Assembly: GCA_026706345.1 (NCBI GenBank)
Contig: JAPOYX010000023.1
Coordinates: forward strand, 76,975 to 140,974
Length of the DNA stretch: 64,000 nucleotides
From: Gemmatimonadota bacterium
GTDB lineage: Bacteria > JAAXHH01
Direction: 5' to 3'
Positions 34,532 through 42,390 of the stretch are shown here, one piece after another. Every line of letters begins with the position of its first letter. Position 1 is the stretch's first letter. Below the pieces are notes generated by a model, which saw only the letters and a list, made by a program, of their open reading frames with translations, was not told where the DNA came from and searched no databases. The translations under genes were made by a program, and so were the position numbers.

Positions 34532-35983
34532 ATGGCGAATCGCACGAACTGTCGGTCAGATTTCCTGTTCTTCTTCCTTTTCTCCGTCCTGTTGCTGCCG
34601 CAGGGCTGCGGAAAAGAGACCCCACCCACCAGGCCTCCGGACCCTGTACCTGCCCGGATAGTCATTTCACCTCCATCCGGTACACTCACCGCTTTGGGAC
34701 AGACCCTGCAGTTGAACGCGGACGTGCTCGACACGGAAGGCAACAGGCTGCCCGGTTACGCCATCATCTGGAACAGCACGTCAACGGCGGTCGCATCCGT
34801 GGACCGCACCGGGCTGGTGACGGCCCGATCCGATGGAACCACGATGATTGTCGCCGCGTGGGGCGAGATTCGGACCAACATTACGGTGAGGGTAGTCCGC
34901 AGTCCGAGCCGGATCGTCGTAACGCCCGATTCGGTCCGATTGACCTCGATCGGCGAAACCGCGACGGTCACGGCGGTAGTCGAGGATGCCGGTGGCGCCG
35001 AGATTCCGGACGCGCCACGCGTATGGTCCAGCGATGACCCTGCCGTGGCCTCGGTGGATGAACAAGGCGTCGTGACGGCCCATATGCACGGCACAACGCG
35101 TATTACTGTTACGTCGGATATGGTTTCGAGTAGTGTGGAAGTCTCGGTCGGCGGAGTCACAACGGACCGTGAACTGCTTATCGACTTCTACAACGCCACG
35201 GACGGGCCGAACTGGAAGGACAATGCCGGTTGGCTCACCGAGCGGCCCCTGGATCAATGGCACGGTATAACGGTCGATTCGGCGGGAAACGTCGTGTCGA
35301 TCTGGCTCAATCGCAACGGGCTGAAGGGGCACATACCGGCAACCCTCGGGAACCTGACGCATCTCGAGGTACTGGGCCTGGTGAACAATGAACTGGTTGG
35401 CGAGATTCCATCGGAACTGGGCAATCTCCGGGAGATGCGCCGCCTGCTGCTGCAGGTAAACCAGTTGTCGGGCTCCATTCCGTCTTCGCTGGGCGATCTG
35501 ACTAAACTCGTTGTCATGGATCTTCATTACAATCGATTGATCGGCGAGATTCCAACTACCTTCGGCAAGCTCGCGAACCTTGTTTACCTTCACCTGGGCA
35601 ACAACTTTCTCGACGGTCCCATTCCGCCGTCTATCGGGCAACTCGACAAGCTGGAAAGGGTTTATTTCGGCCAGAATAGACTGGTCGGTGAAATCCCTTC
35701 GGAGGTAGGCGGGTTGACCAGTTTGATCGAAATCTGGATGCAAGGGAACTTGCTGACCGGGGAAGTGCCCGGGGAACTGGGCAGTTTGAAACATCTGATC
35801 TCGTTGGATCTCAGGGACAACGCCGGTCTGCAGGGGCCCCTGCCGCGGACATTCCTGGAACGGGATCTGGTATTCCTGCACCTCTTCGGTACGCAGGTCT
35901 GTATTCCCAGGGATCCGGCGTTCCAGGAGTGGCGGCGTACCTTTCACAGCATCTACGCCCTTAACTGCGAAGCCGAACCCTAA
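34532..35983 (+). CDS. Lipoprotein with two Big_2 Ig-like domains and leucine-rich repeats
   Basis: 483 aa. Signal with lipobox LLPQGC (Cys about residue 24) directs it to the membrane surface. Two bacterial Ig-like group 2 domains follow (about 40-120 and 120-210; each with the VASVDxxGxVTA pattern). From about 210 plant-type leucine-rich repeats run to the end, for example LTHLEVLGLVNNELVGEIP and LANLVYLHLGNNFLDGPIP, about eight units of 24 residues. ATG 34532 precedes the signal. Likely surface binding or adhesion. Remnants of a related LRR sequence lie just downstream. Confidence 0.87.
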   Translation: MANRTNCRSDFLFFFLFSVLLLPQGCGKETPPTRPPDPVPARIVISPPSGTLTALGQTLQLNADVLDTEGNRLPGYAIIWNSTSTAVASVDRTGLVTARSDGTTMIVAAWGEIRTNITVRVVRSPSRIVVTPDSVRLTSIGETATVTAVVEDAGGAEIPDAPRVWSSDDPAVASVDEQGVVTAHMHGTTRITVTSDMVSSSVEVSVGGVTTDRELLIDFYNATDGPNWKDNAGWLTERPLDQWHGITVDSAGNVVSIWLNRNGLKGHIPATLGNLTHLEVLGLVNNELVGEIPSELGNLREMRRLLLQVNQLSGSIPSSLGDLTKLVVMDLHYNRLIGEIPTTFGKLANLVYLHLGNNFLDGPIPPSIGQLDKLERVYFGQNRLVGEIPSEVGGLTSLIEIWMQGNLLTGEVPGELGSLKHLISLDLRDNAGLQGPLPRTFLERDLVFLHLFGTQVCIPRDPAFQEWRRTFHSIYALNCEAEP

Positions 35984-35989
35984 GGGCCG

Positions 35990-36277
35990 CCCTGGAGTCG
36001 CTGTACTATAACGAAATCAGCGGCGGCATACCCCACATCCCCTGGCAATCTGGCAGCACTGAAGGAGCTATATGTTCAGAACAACGAGGATATGTCCGGA
36101 CCGCTCCCCAATCTAGCGCACGCGCGGGCCAGGGAAGAGGGGATACCCTATCAGACGTTGCTGTCCAGCATCATCCACAAATACCTGTCCGGCCGCCTCA
36201 CAGAGAAGAAGCAGAGTGATCAGGCAGCTTCCTCTCCCGTCCTCATTCGGCCAACATCCCACAGTCTCAATTACTAA
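35990..36277 (+). pseudogene. Chimeric remnant: LRR fragment joined to CopG-type antitoxin C-terminus
   Basis: Translated pieces around 36040-36115 read LKELYVQNNEDMSGPLPNL, a decayed leucine-rich repeat like those of the preceding gene. In the same frame from about 36118 the sequence changes to ARAREEGIPYQTLLSSIIHK and YLSGRL, which is the conserved C-terminal part of CopG-type antitoxins usually paired with RelE/BrnT-like toxins. No full start, and no toxin gene beside it. It marks a deletion or insertion junction at the edge of the accessory block. Confidence 0.6.
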
Positions 36278-36444
36278 TTTAGGATTGATTAGTAGTACAT
36301 TAGTAGTTCAACTCTTAACGTGGGTTGTTTCTGGTAAAAAAACAGGGCCGAAAGTGGGTCTTCACTGCTCCAGGGGATCTGAAGGCGAGGTTTGTGAGGG
36401 AGGGTTACTAGCTTCTGCAGGTTCGATATGCGATCCAACGAATT
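36278..36444. other. Gap between the remnant and the kinase gene
   Basis: Composition is mixed and AT-richer than the core; no gene or clear site was found. Confidence 0.4.
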
Positions 36445-37935
36445 CTAACGCCGTCTCCAGGATCCCTCTGGATCTTTTTCAGGCATGTAATTAGGACTAT
36501 AGAGCGTTCCCGATGCAGCATCGCCAAACCACCCAATCCATTGCTCAATGAACTTACTCTCATTGCCTTGGTCTATCGCCGTAAAGGGCCACGCAGCTTG
36601 GAATTCCGTACCCGAGACGGTGGAAAGTGCTTCACTAGCACTTTCCTCAGGATCCAATGCAAATGGATTATGTGCACTGGATATGCGCCTCAAAGGGCAA
36701 TACATGAATGCCGTCTCAAACCAACGGTACGCGTCAGCCACCTTGGCGTCGCAATACCACAACGAATGGGACCTGCCTTCATAGCCGTGGGAATCACGTG
36801 GGATATCAATGGTTACTCTCGAAAAACACACGACATCAAATGGTAAGTCGTGGTTACGGTCTCGCCACGGAGGTCCTATATACTCCAATGAATCAATGCT
36901 TAACTTTGCTTGACTGAGTGTCCACGACCTCCCCGCGTGGTTTACGTTGGGAGCATTTTCCATAATGTATTCGTTAAGCGAGCTTACTATACGGAGTAGA
37001 GACTGTTCAGCCACTTGAGCGAGGTCGATTCGACGTGCTCTTTCGGTTTTCGCAATAGATTCTCGTCGACTCTCTTCGGCTCTCCGATTAACCACCACGG
37101 CATTGGCCTGCTGAAGCTTCTTGGCCGCATCGGAGCCCGGCAAAGCAACATTCTGCAATCGTTGCATTATGTTTTTCGGCGTTGGTCGTGATTCGGCCAC
37201 CTTATAAAGACATTCGACGATCAACGATCTGAGATTTTCGGGTATTTCCTCAAGTGGCTCTGGATCAACATTCAAATGCTGATGCCGATAGTCCTCCAGT
37301 TGAGGCCCATGGAAGGGCCGTTTCCCGGCAAGCAACTCGTAAGCTACCACTCCCAATGCGTAAACGTCGGTAGCACTGGTTGCGCGTTCGTTTCTCCACT
37401 GCTCAGGAGCCGCGTAAGGCCAAGTCATGTAGTATTTGCGCGTGTCCACAGCTGTCGTAGCCTCCGCATATCGCGAAATGCCGAAATCGGCGAGACACCA
37501 GGTATGGTTCAGCAACAGGATGTTCGATGGTTTTATATCTCGATGGACGATATTATCCTTTACGTCTACCAGACCTACAAGGGCTTCTGCGACATTTCGT
37601 AAGATCTTCTTTGCTTCTTCAACTTCGAATCGCCCGCCTTTTTCTTCTATATAGTCACTTAGCGACTTGTCCGCCTCCGGCATGATGAGAACCCACTTAT
37701 CACCCCATTCACCCCGGTCAAGTACCGGTACTACATTAGGTAAATCTTCTAGGTTTTCGAACAGAAGCTCCCGTTCGGCCCCGGGAGATTTTGGAATGAA
37801 CTTGGCAACCGCTCGTTCTCCTTTCGCGGATTTTGCTCGGTGTATTACTCCAAAGCCACCTTCGTCTATCTGTTCTTCAATATGCCAACTCGAGTTTTCC
37901 AGCCTGATGATCTTGTCTTTTAGATTCTCATTCAT
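36445..37935 (-). CDS. Hanks-type serine/threonine protein kinase with novel C-terminal domain
   Basis: 496 aa. Kinase domain about 17-270 with intact motifs: glycine loop DEGGFGVIHRAK, Lys45 in AVAKFI, HRDIKPSN (131-138), DFG (150-152) and APE (176-178). A coiled segment follows (about 280-330), then a 160-residue domain of unrecognised family with several Trp and Tyr (AKVADAYRWFETAF, EQWIGWFGDAASG). No membrane segment, so cytosolic, unlike PASTA kinases. AT-richer than neighbours and sits among defence genes; a role in phage response is inference only. Confidence 0.85.
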   Translation of the reverse strand: MNENLKDKIIRLENSSWHIEEQIDEGGFGVIHRAKSAKGERAVAKFIPKSPGAERELLFENLEDLPNVVPVLDRGEWGDKWVLIMPEADKSLSDYIEEKGGRFEVEEAKKILRNVAEALVGLVDVKDNIVHRDIKPSNILLLNHTWCLADFGISRYAEATTAVDTRKYYMTWPYAAPEQWRNERATSATDVYALGVVAYELLAGKRPFHGPQLEDYRHQHLNVDPEPLEEIPENLRSLIVECLYKVAESRPTPKNIMQRLQNVALPGSDAAKKLQQANAVVVNRRAEESRRESIAKTERARRIDLAQVAEQSLLRIVSSLNEYIMENAPNVNHAGRSWTLSQAKLSIDSLEYIGPPWRDRNHDLPFDVVCFSRVTIDIPRDSHGYEGRSHSLWYCDAKVADAYRWFETAFMYCPLRRISSAHNPFALDPEESASEALSTVSGTEFQAAWPFTAIDQGNESKFIEQWIGWFGDAASGTLYSPNYMPEKDPEGSWRRR

Positions 37936-37937
37936 GG

Positions 37938-37966
37938 ATTATTCCGCACCAACGCAAGTTCGACAA
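37938..37966 (-). promoter_or_regulatory. Promoter overlapping the kinase gene start
   Basis: TTGTCG, 17 nt, AATAAT on the minus strand, with the -10 only 2 nt before the kinase ATG. If used, the message would be leaderless. Confidence 0.4.
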
Positions 37967-38096
37967 CAAGTGGTATGGTAACGCTCTCATCTACCACATC
38001 AAAAGCGGATCAGACGAACGGGGAAGTTCCTGAGGTTACCAGTTGGACGGAGCATGCTCAACCAATATTGAGAGAAAGACAGCACGCGGCTTCGTC

Positions 38097-38348
38097 CTAC
38101 TCGTCTGTGTTCGGAAACACACTCGAACCTTCAAACAACTCGATGATCTCCAGATCGTCATCGAAATCGGGGGCCATCCACACCTTACCCTTCCAAGCAC
38201 CGAGTTTGCGTTTGTCCTGATCTAGTTGGTATGGCACCAGCCGGACACAGGGCCTGCCTGATTTGCATATTACAACCTCTTCGCCCTGGGCAACGAGTTC
38301 CACGAGCTTCGATAGCTGAGATTTGGCGTGTCGTAGATCGACCTGCAT
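38097..38348 (-). CDS. Phd/YefM-type antitoxin, orphan
   Basis: 83 aa from ATG 38348 (AAAGGA upstream). MQVDLRHAKSQLSKLVELVA and GEEVVICKSGRPCVRLVPY form the Phd/YefM DNA-binding fold; the acidic C-terminus (DFDDDLEIIELFEG) would bind a VapC toxin. No toxin gene follows on this strand; the next gene is the kinase. Either an orphan antitoxin or a remnant of a lost pair. Confidence 0.85.
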   Translation of the reverse strand: MQVDLRHAKSQLSKLVELVAQGEEVVICKSGRPCVRLVPYQLDQDKRKLGAWKGKVWMAPDFDDDLEIIELFEGSSVFPNTDE

Positions 38349-38551
38349 ATCATCCAGTCCTTTCGAGATAATGCTCCCGTTCCAGACTAACGAATATATC
38401 ACCGATAAGTCAAGCGCTCCAGGAGTCTTGCTTGGTTGTGACGAATCTTTCGATTATCCGATGGGTCGATGTCTTCAGGGACCGCCGAGTCCTAGGACGG
38501 CCTTCCGTTCGAATTACGGAAATCGTCCTCACGAGGCAGTTCAAGTGCGTA

Positions 38552-38580
38552 TTGACCGGCCACTGAGTTCTTCCTATATT
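38552..38580 (+). promoter_or_regulatory. Promoter of the dcm/ATPase operon
   Basis: TTGACC, 17 nt, TATATT. Predicted start near 38587, giving a leader of about 65 nt. Confidence 0.65.
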
Positions 38581-38652
38581 CCTTCGTGTCGGCATGTCGT
38601 CTCACACGTCGGTCAATGACCTCCACGACCCCGTTCTGGTTACATCCGACCC

Positions 38653-39750
38653 ATGACGAACAGCGAGCATACATCATTCCGAATGAAAACCGTCGATTCA
38701 AAGAGAAAGTCCAGACGGTCGGTCGCCGTCGACCTCTTCTGCGGCGCCGGCGGGCTTTCCTTTGGAATGAAGCAGGCCGACGTCCAGATATGTGCCGGCA
38801 TCGACAGCGATCCCGCCTGCCGGCACCCCTTCGAAGCGAACGTCGGAGCGAAGTTTCACGAGCGGGACGTTGCGGAACTTTCGGCCGATTTCGTAGGTTC
38901 GCTCTTCCCGGACGAATGCGTTCGGATACTCGCAGGTTGTGCACCGTGCCAGCCCTTCTCTTCCTACACCAACAGGACCGCAGTCCGAGAACGCGATTGG
39001 CAACTTCTCGTCAAGTTCGGAGAAATGGTTACCGCGCTGGAGCCGGATATCGTGACGATGGAGAACGTATCGCGGCTGGAACGGTACCCGGTCTTCGACG
39101 AATTCCTCCGCGTCCTCGAGGACGCAGACTACGAATGCAGTTGTAAAGTGATCCGATGTGCCGAATACGGCGTCCCGCAGACCAGGAGACGTTTGGTACT
39201 GCTTGCGTCAAAGCTCGGCAAGATCCACCTGGTGCCCGCAACGCACTCGGAAGATGAATTTCAGACGGTAGAGGATACGATCCGGCACCTGGAGGGGATA
39301 GAAGCAGGCGGCGCTTCGGCGGCAGATCCCATGCACCGATCCAGTGGCCTGTCGATGAAGAACCTGGAGCGGATTCGCAGTTCGAAACCCGGGGGTACGT
39401 GGCGCGACTGGGAAGAAGGCCTGCGGGCGGATTGCCACGCCAGGGCGTCTGGACGCACCTTCCCCAGCGTCTACGGTCGTATGAAGTGGGACGAACCCGG
39501 TCCTACCATCACGACGCAATTCCACGGATTCGGCAACGGTCGATTCGGCCATCCCGCGCAAGACCGTGCCATTTCCCTGCGCGAAGGCGCCCTCCTGCAG
39601 ACCTTCCCTGAAGATTACTCCTTCGTTCCGACGGTCGAAGAGGTCCGCATAGATGCGCTCGCCAGGATGATCGGCAACGCGGTTCCAGTGAAGCTCGGAG
39701 AAGCGATCGGCAGATCGATAGTCAGCCATCTAGAGACCCATCATGAGTGA
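38653..39750 (+). CDS. dcm: DNA (cytosine-5) methyltransferase
   Basis: 365 aa with the ordered C5-methylase motifs: I DLFCGAGGLSFG, IV APCQPFSSY (catalytic Cys99), VI ENVSRL, VIII QTRRRLVLL, a short target-recognition region, IX around REGALLQTFPEDY and X MIGNAVPVKLG. All catalytic residues are present. ATG 38653 has no clear ribosome binding site; ATG 38683 is an alternative. It overlaps the ATPase gene by 8 bp. It would protect host DNA in the module formed with the ATPase and Vsr genes. Confidence 0.95.
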   Translation: MTNSEHTSFRMKTVDSKRKSRRSVAVDLFCGAGGLSFGMKQADVQICAGIDSDPACRHPFEANVGAKFHERDVAELSADFVGSLFPDECVRILAGCAPCQPFSSYTNRTAVRERDWQLLVKFGEMVTALEPDIVTMENVSRLERYPVFDEFLRVLEDADYECSCKVIRCAEYGVPQTRRRLVLLASKLGKIHLVPATHSEDEFQTVEDTIRHLEGIEAGGASAADPMHRSSGLSMKNLERIRSSKPGGTWRDWEEGLRADCHARASGRTFPSVYGRMKWDEPGPTITTQFHGFGNGRFGHPAQDRAISLREGALLQTFPEDYSFVPTVEEVRIDALARMIGNAVPVKLGEAIGRSIVSHLETHHE

Positions 39751-41764
39751 CGACAGCGAACGCAAATACCGGATGACGCTGAGCCTCAGCGTCCTCAAGC
39801 ATCTGGGCTTCGGCCTCTACAGCAACGTTCCCGCGGTACTGTCTGAAGTGGTTGCGAACGCGTGGGACGCCGACGCACGGAAAGTATCCATCAAAATCGA
39901 TCCGTATCCATCTGGCGGAAAGATCATCATACAGGATGATGGCCACGGGATGACCGTCGCGGATGCCAATGAAAGATACCTGCACGTGGGATATGAGCGA
40001 CGCAAGGCAACAAACGGCGCGCGAACCCCCCGACTCCGCAGGCCAGTGATGGGGCGCAAGGGCATAGGGAAGCTGTCGCTCTTCTCGATCGCCAGAACTG
40101 TAGAGGTCCACAGCATCAGAGAATCAGAACGCCATGGTTTCAGGATGGACGTCGGGAAGATCGAAGAAACGATCAAAGATGGTGACGGGGGCGAGTACTT
40201 TCCCGATCCCGTTTCATCCGAAGACGTGGATCTGGATGTTGGTACCAGGATCGTACTGACCAACTTGAAACGCCAACTGCATCGATCTGGCAAGGCGCTG
40301 CGGCGAAGGCTCGCCCGCAGGTTCAGCATCATCGGTCCAGGGCACAGATTTGAGATCGAACTGGACGGACGGCCGATTACGATAGAAGATCGCGAATACC
40401 ATGATAAGGTCCAATACATCTGGACGTTCGGGGATCGCGGGAGTGAATTCGCGTCCGTCGCCACCAACCTGGATCGCCATTCGCCGCGACAAGGAATGAT
40501 TGAAGTCGATGGCGAGACATTCGAAGTCGATGGATGGATTGGCACGGCATCGGAAGCCGGACAGTTGAAAGATCAGGACACGAAGGAAAGCATCAACAAG
40601 ATCGTCATCATGGTTCGAGACAAGCTGGCCCAGGAAGACGTCCTCGAAGATTTCGGTGAAGGGGGCGTCTACAGCAAGTACATAATCGGCGAAATACACG
40701 CAGACTTCCTGGACTTAGATGATAAAGAAGATATCGCAACGACCAGTCGACAGCGGATCATCGAAGACGATCCCAGGTACGAAGCCCTGAGGTCGAAACT
40801 CCTCGAATACCTGAAGGAAATCCAAAGTGAGTGGACTGATTTGAGAAATGCGGGTGGACGAGACGTCGCGATGGAATTCGCTCAGATCAAGGAGTGGTAT
40901 CGGAATCTGAACCCGGATCACAAGAGATCCGCTGAAAGATTGTTTGGAAAGATCAATCGGCTGCCCATTGACGACGAAAGCGAGAAGAGACAACTGTTTA
41001 TTAGCGGTATCTTGGCGTTTGAGAGTCTCAGGCTTCGTAGTCTGTTGCATCGGCTAGACGAAGTTTCAGTTGAGAACCTTGGTATGCTCGGGGAGGTTTT
41101 CCACCAACTGGATGATCTCGAGGCGAGCGCATACTATCAGATCGCGAAGGATCGCTTGGAAGTCATTAGCAAGCTCACGAGCCTGACTGACGACAATGCG
41201 AAAGAAAGAGCTTTGCAGGAGCATCTCTACAAGCACCTGTGGTTGCTTGATCCGTCGTGGGAACGTGCCACGCATACCGAGCGCATGGAATCACGTATCT
41301 ATAACGCTTTGGACGCGGAGTACGAATCGCTTGCTGAAGAACAACGAGAAGCACGTTTGGACATCTACTATGCTACGACTGGTAATAAGCATGTTATCAT
41401 CGAACTCAAACGCGCTGCGAGAGTATTGGATACAAGCGATCTCTATGGACAAATATCAAAGTACCAAAGAAGTGCGAAGAAGGTCCTACGGGATCTGGAT
41501 AGGATCAACGAGCCGCTTGAGTTTGTCTGCGTCGTCGGGAGGCCTTTAAAAGACTGGGATGATAATCCGGATGGGCAAGAGACCTCGCGTAGATCACTTG
41601 AAGCCTTGAATGCACGAGTCGTCATGTATGATCAACTCATCCAGAACGCATTAGAAGCCTATCAGGACTACGTAGATAGAAGGGATGAAGTTGGAAGGGT
41701 ATATGATCTCATTACCGCTATTTCATCAGAAGACGTTCAGGCAATCGGCCAGATTCCAAATTGA
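39743..41764 (+). CDS. MORC/MutL-like GHKL ATPase with C-terminal PD-(D/E)xK-like domain
   Basis: 673 aa. GHKL ATPase motifs: EVVANAWDADA (Glu35, Asn39), IIQDDGHGM (62-70) and GRKGIGKLSLFS (about 104-115), followed by an S5-like transducer domain to about 300, a helical middle, and a C-terminal segment ARLDIYYATTGNKHVIIELKR (about 536-556) that has the Asp...Glu-x-Lys layout of nucleases. Such ATPases coupled to Dcm and Vsr are the prokaryotic MORC/MutL-like group described by comparative genomics of restriction systems. It overlaps dcm and converges on vsr. Probable restriction effector. Confidence 0.85.
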   Translation: MSDDSERKYRMTLSLSVLKHLGFGLYSNVPAVLSEVVANAWDADARKVSIKIDPYPSGGKIIIQDDGHGMTVADANERYLHVGYERRKATNGARTPRLRRPVMGRKGIGKLSLFSIARTVEVHSIRESERHGFRMDVGKIEETIKDGDGGEYFPDPVSSEDVDLDVGTRIVLTNLKRQLHRSGKALRRRLARRFSIIGPGHRFEIELDGRPITIEDREYHDKVQYIWTFGDRGSEFASVATNLDRHSPRQGMIEVDGETFEVDGWIGTASEAGQLKDQDTKESINKIVIMVRDKLAQEDVLEDFGEGGVYSKYIIGEIHADFLDLDDKEDIATTSRQRIIEDDPRYEALRSKLLEYLKEIQSEWTDLRNAGGRDVAMEFAQIKEWYRNLNPDHKRSAERLFGKINRLPIDDESEKRQLFISGILAFESLRLRSLLHRLDEVSVENLGMLGEVFHQLDDLEASAYYQIAKDRLEVISKLTSLTDDNAKERALQEHLYKHLWLLDPSWERATHTERMESRIYNALDAEYESLAEEQREARLDIYYATTGNKHVIIELKRAARVLDTSDLYGQISKYQRSAKKVLRDLDRINEPLEFVCVVGRPLKDWDDNPDGQETSRRSLEALNARVVMYDQLIQNALEAYQDYVDRRDEVGRVYDLITAISSEDVQAIGQIPN

Positions 41765-41768
41765 AGTA

Positions 41769-42206
41769 TCAAGCCTTGGCGATGTGATTCAGAATCGCAG
41801 ACGTTGCTTCTTCCGTACTGACATGCTCCCATATCCTGATTACTTGCCACCCCAGTGCCCGTAGCCCCGCATCTGTCTTTCGGTCTCTTTCGACGTTTTG
41901 AAGCAACTTCGGTATCCAATATTCTTCATTGGATTTTGGGACGGTACCGTGCTCGGGGCATGAATGCCAGAAGCAGCCATCCACGAAGATTGTGATCTTC
42001 TGCTTAGTGAATACGATATCCGGATGTACCGTCTTGCCATTCGATAGCCGAATGGGATAATCCTTCCGAAATCGCAGTCCACAATGGTGCAGCGACGACC
42101 GAAGCCTGATTTCTGGCTTGGTGTCAACGCGACGATTCGCCCGCATCTTGTTGGATGCGGCTATGCTCGTTGGTTGGGCAACTGGAAGGGGTGGCTTCGG
42201 TTGCAT
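41769..42206 (-). CDS. vsr: Very-short-patch-repair (Vsr) endonuclease
   Basis: 145 aa from ATG 42206, the usual Vsr length; an in-frame GTG at 42302 would add 32 residues with no similarity. NKMRANRRVDTKPEIRLRS is the family start; VHPDIVFTKQKITIFVDGCF has the catalytic Asp and metal-binding region, and FWHSCPEHG provides the conserved Cys/His. Vsr nicks T-G mismatches created by deamination of 5-methylcytosine, which suits the dcm gene. Convergent with the ATPase gene (stops 4 bp apart), not in its transcript. Confidence 0.92.
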   Translation of the reverse strand: MQPKPPLPVAQPTSIAASNKMRANRRVDTKPEIRLRSSLHHCGLRFRKDYPIRLSNGKTVHPDIVFTKQKITIFVDGCFWHSCPEHGTVPKSNEEYWIPKLLQNVERDRKTDAGLRALGWQVIRIWEHVSTEEATSAILNHIAKA

Positions 42207-42390
42207 CTGATCGAGTTTAGTGCAATTGGCAATAGGATGTATGGGACTGGTCAGGGTTTCACGACTAATCGCCTTGTCGTCGATTGACAGGTATGAGAGC
42301 ACACGATCTGACGTCTGGCGCTGGCGCGAACGGCATCATAGCAAGAAAGGCCGATCCAATGTCAAGTGTTTCGATTCGACATCAATCAGA

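Noticed and set aside
39743..41764. MutL mismatch-repair protein
   Set aside because: GHKL motifs are shared, but the order of C-terminal domains, dcm overlap and vsr neighbour point to the MORC-like restriction-associated group; no mutS is adjacent.
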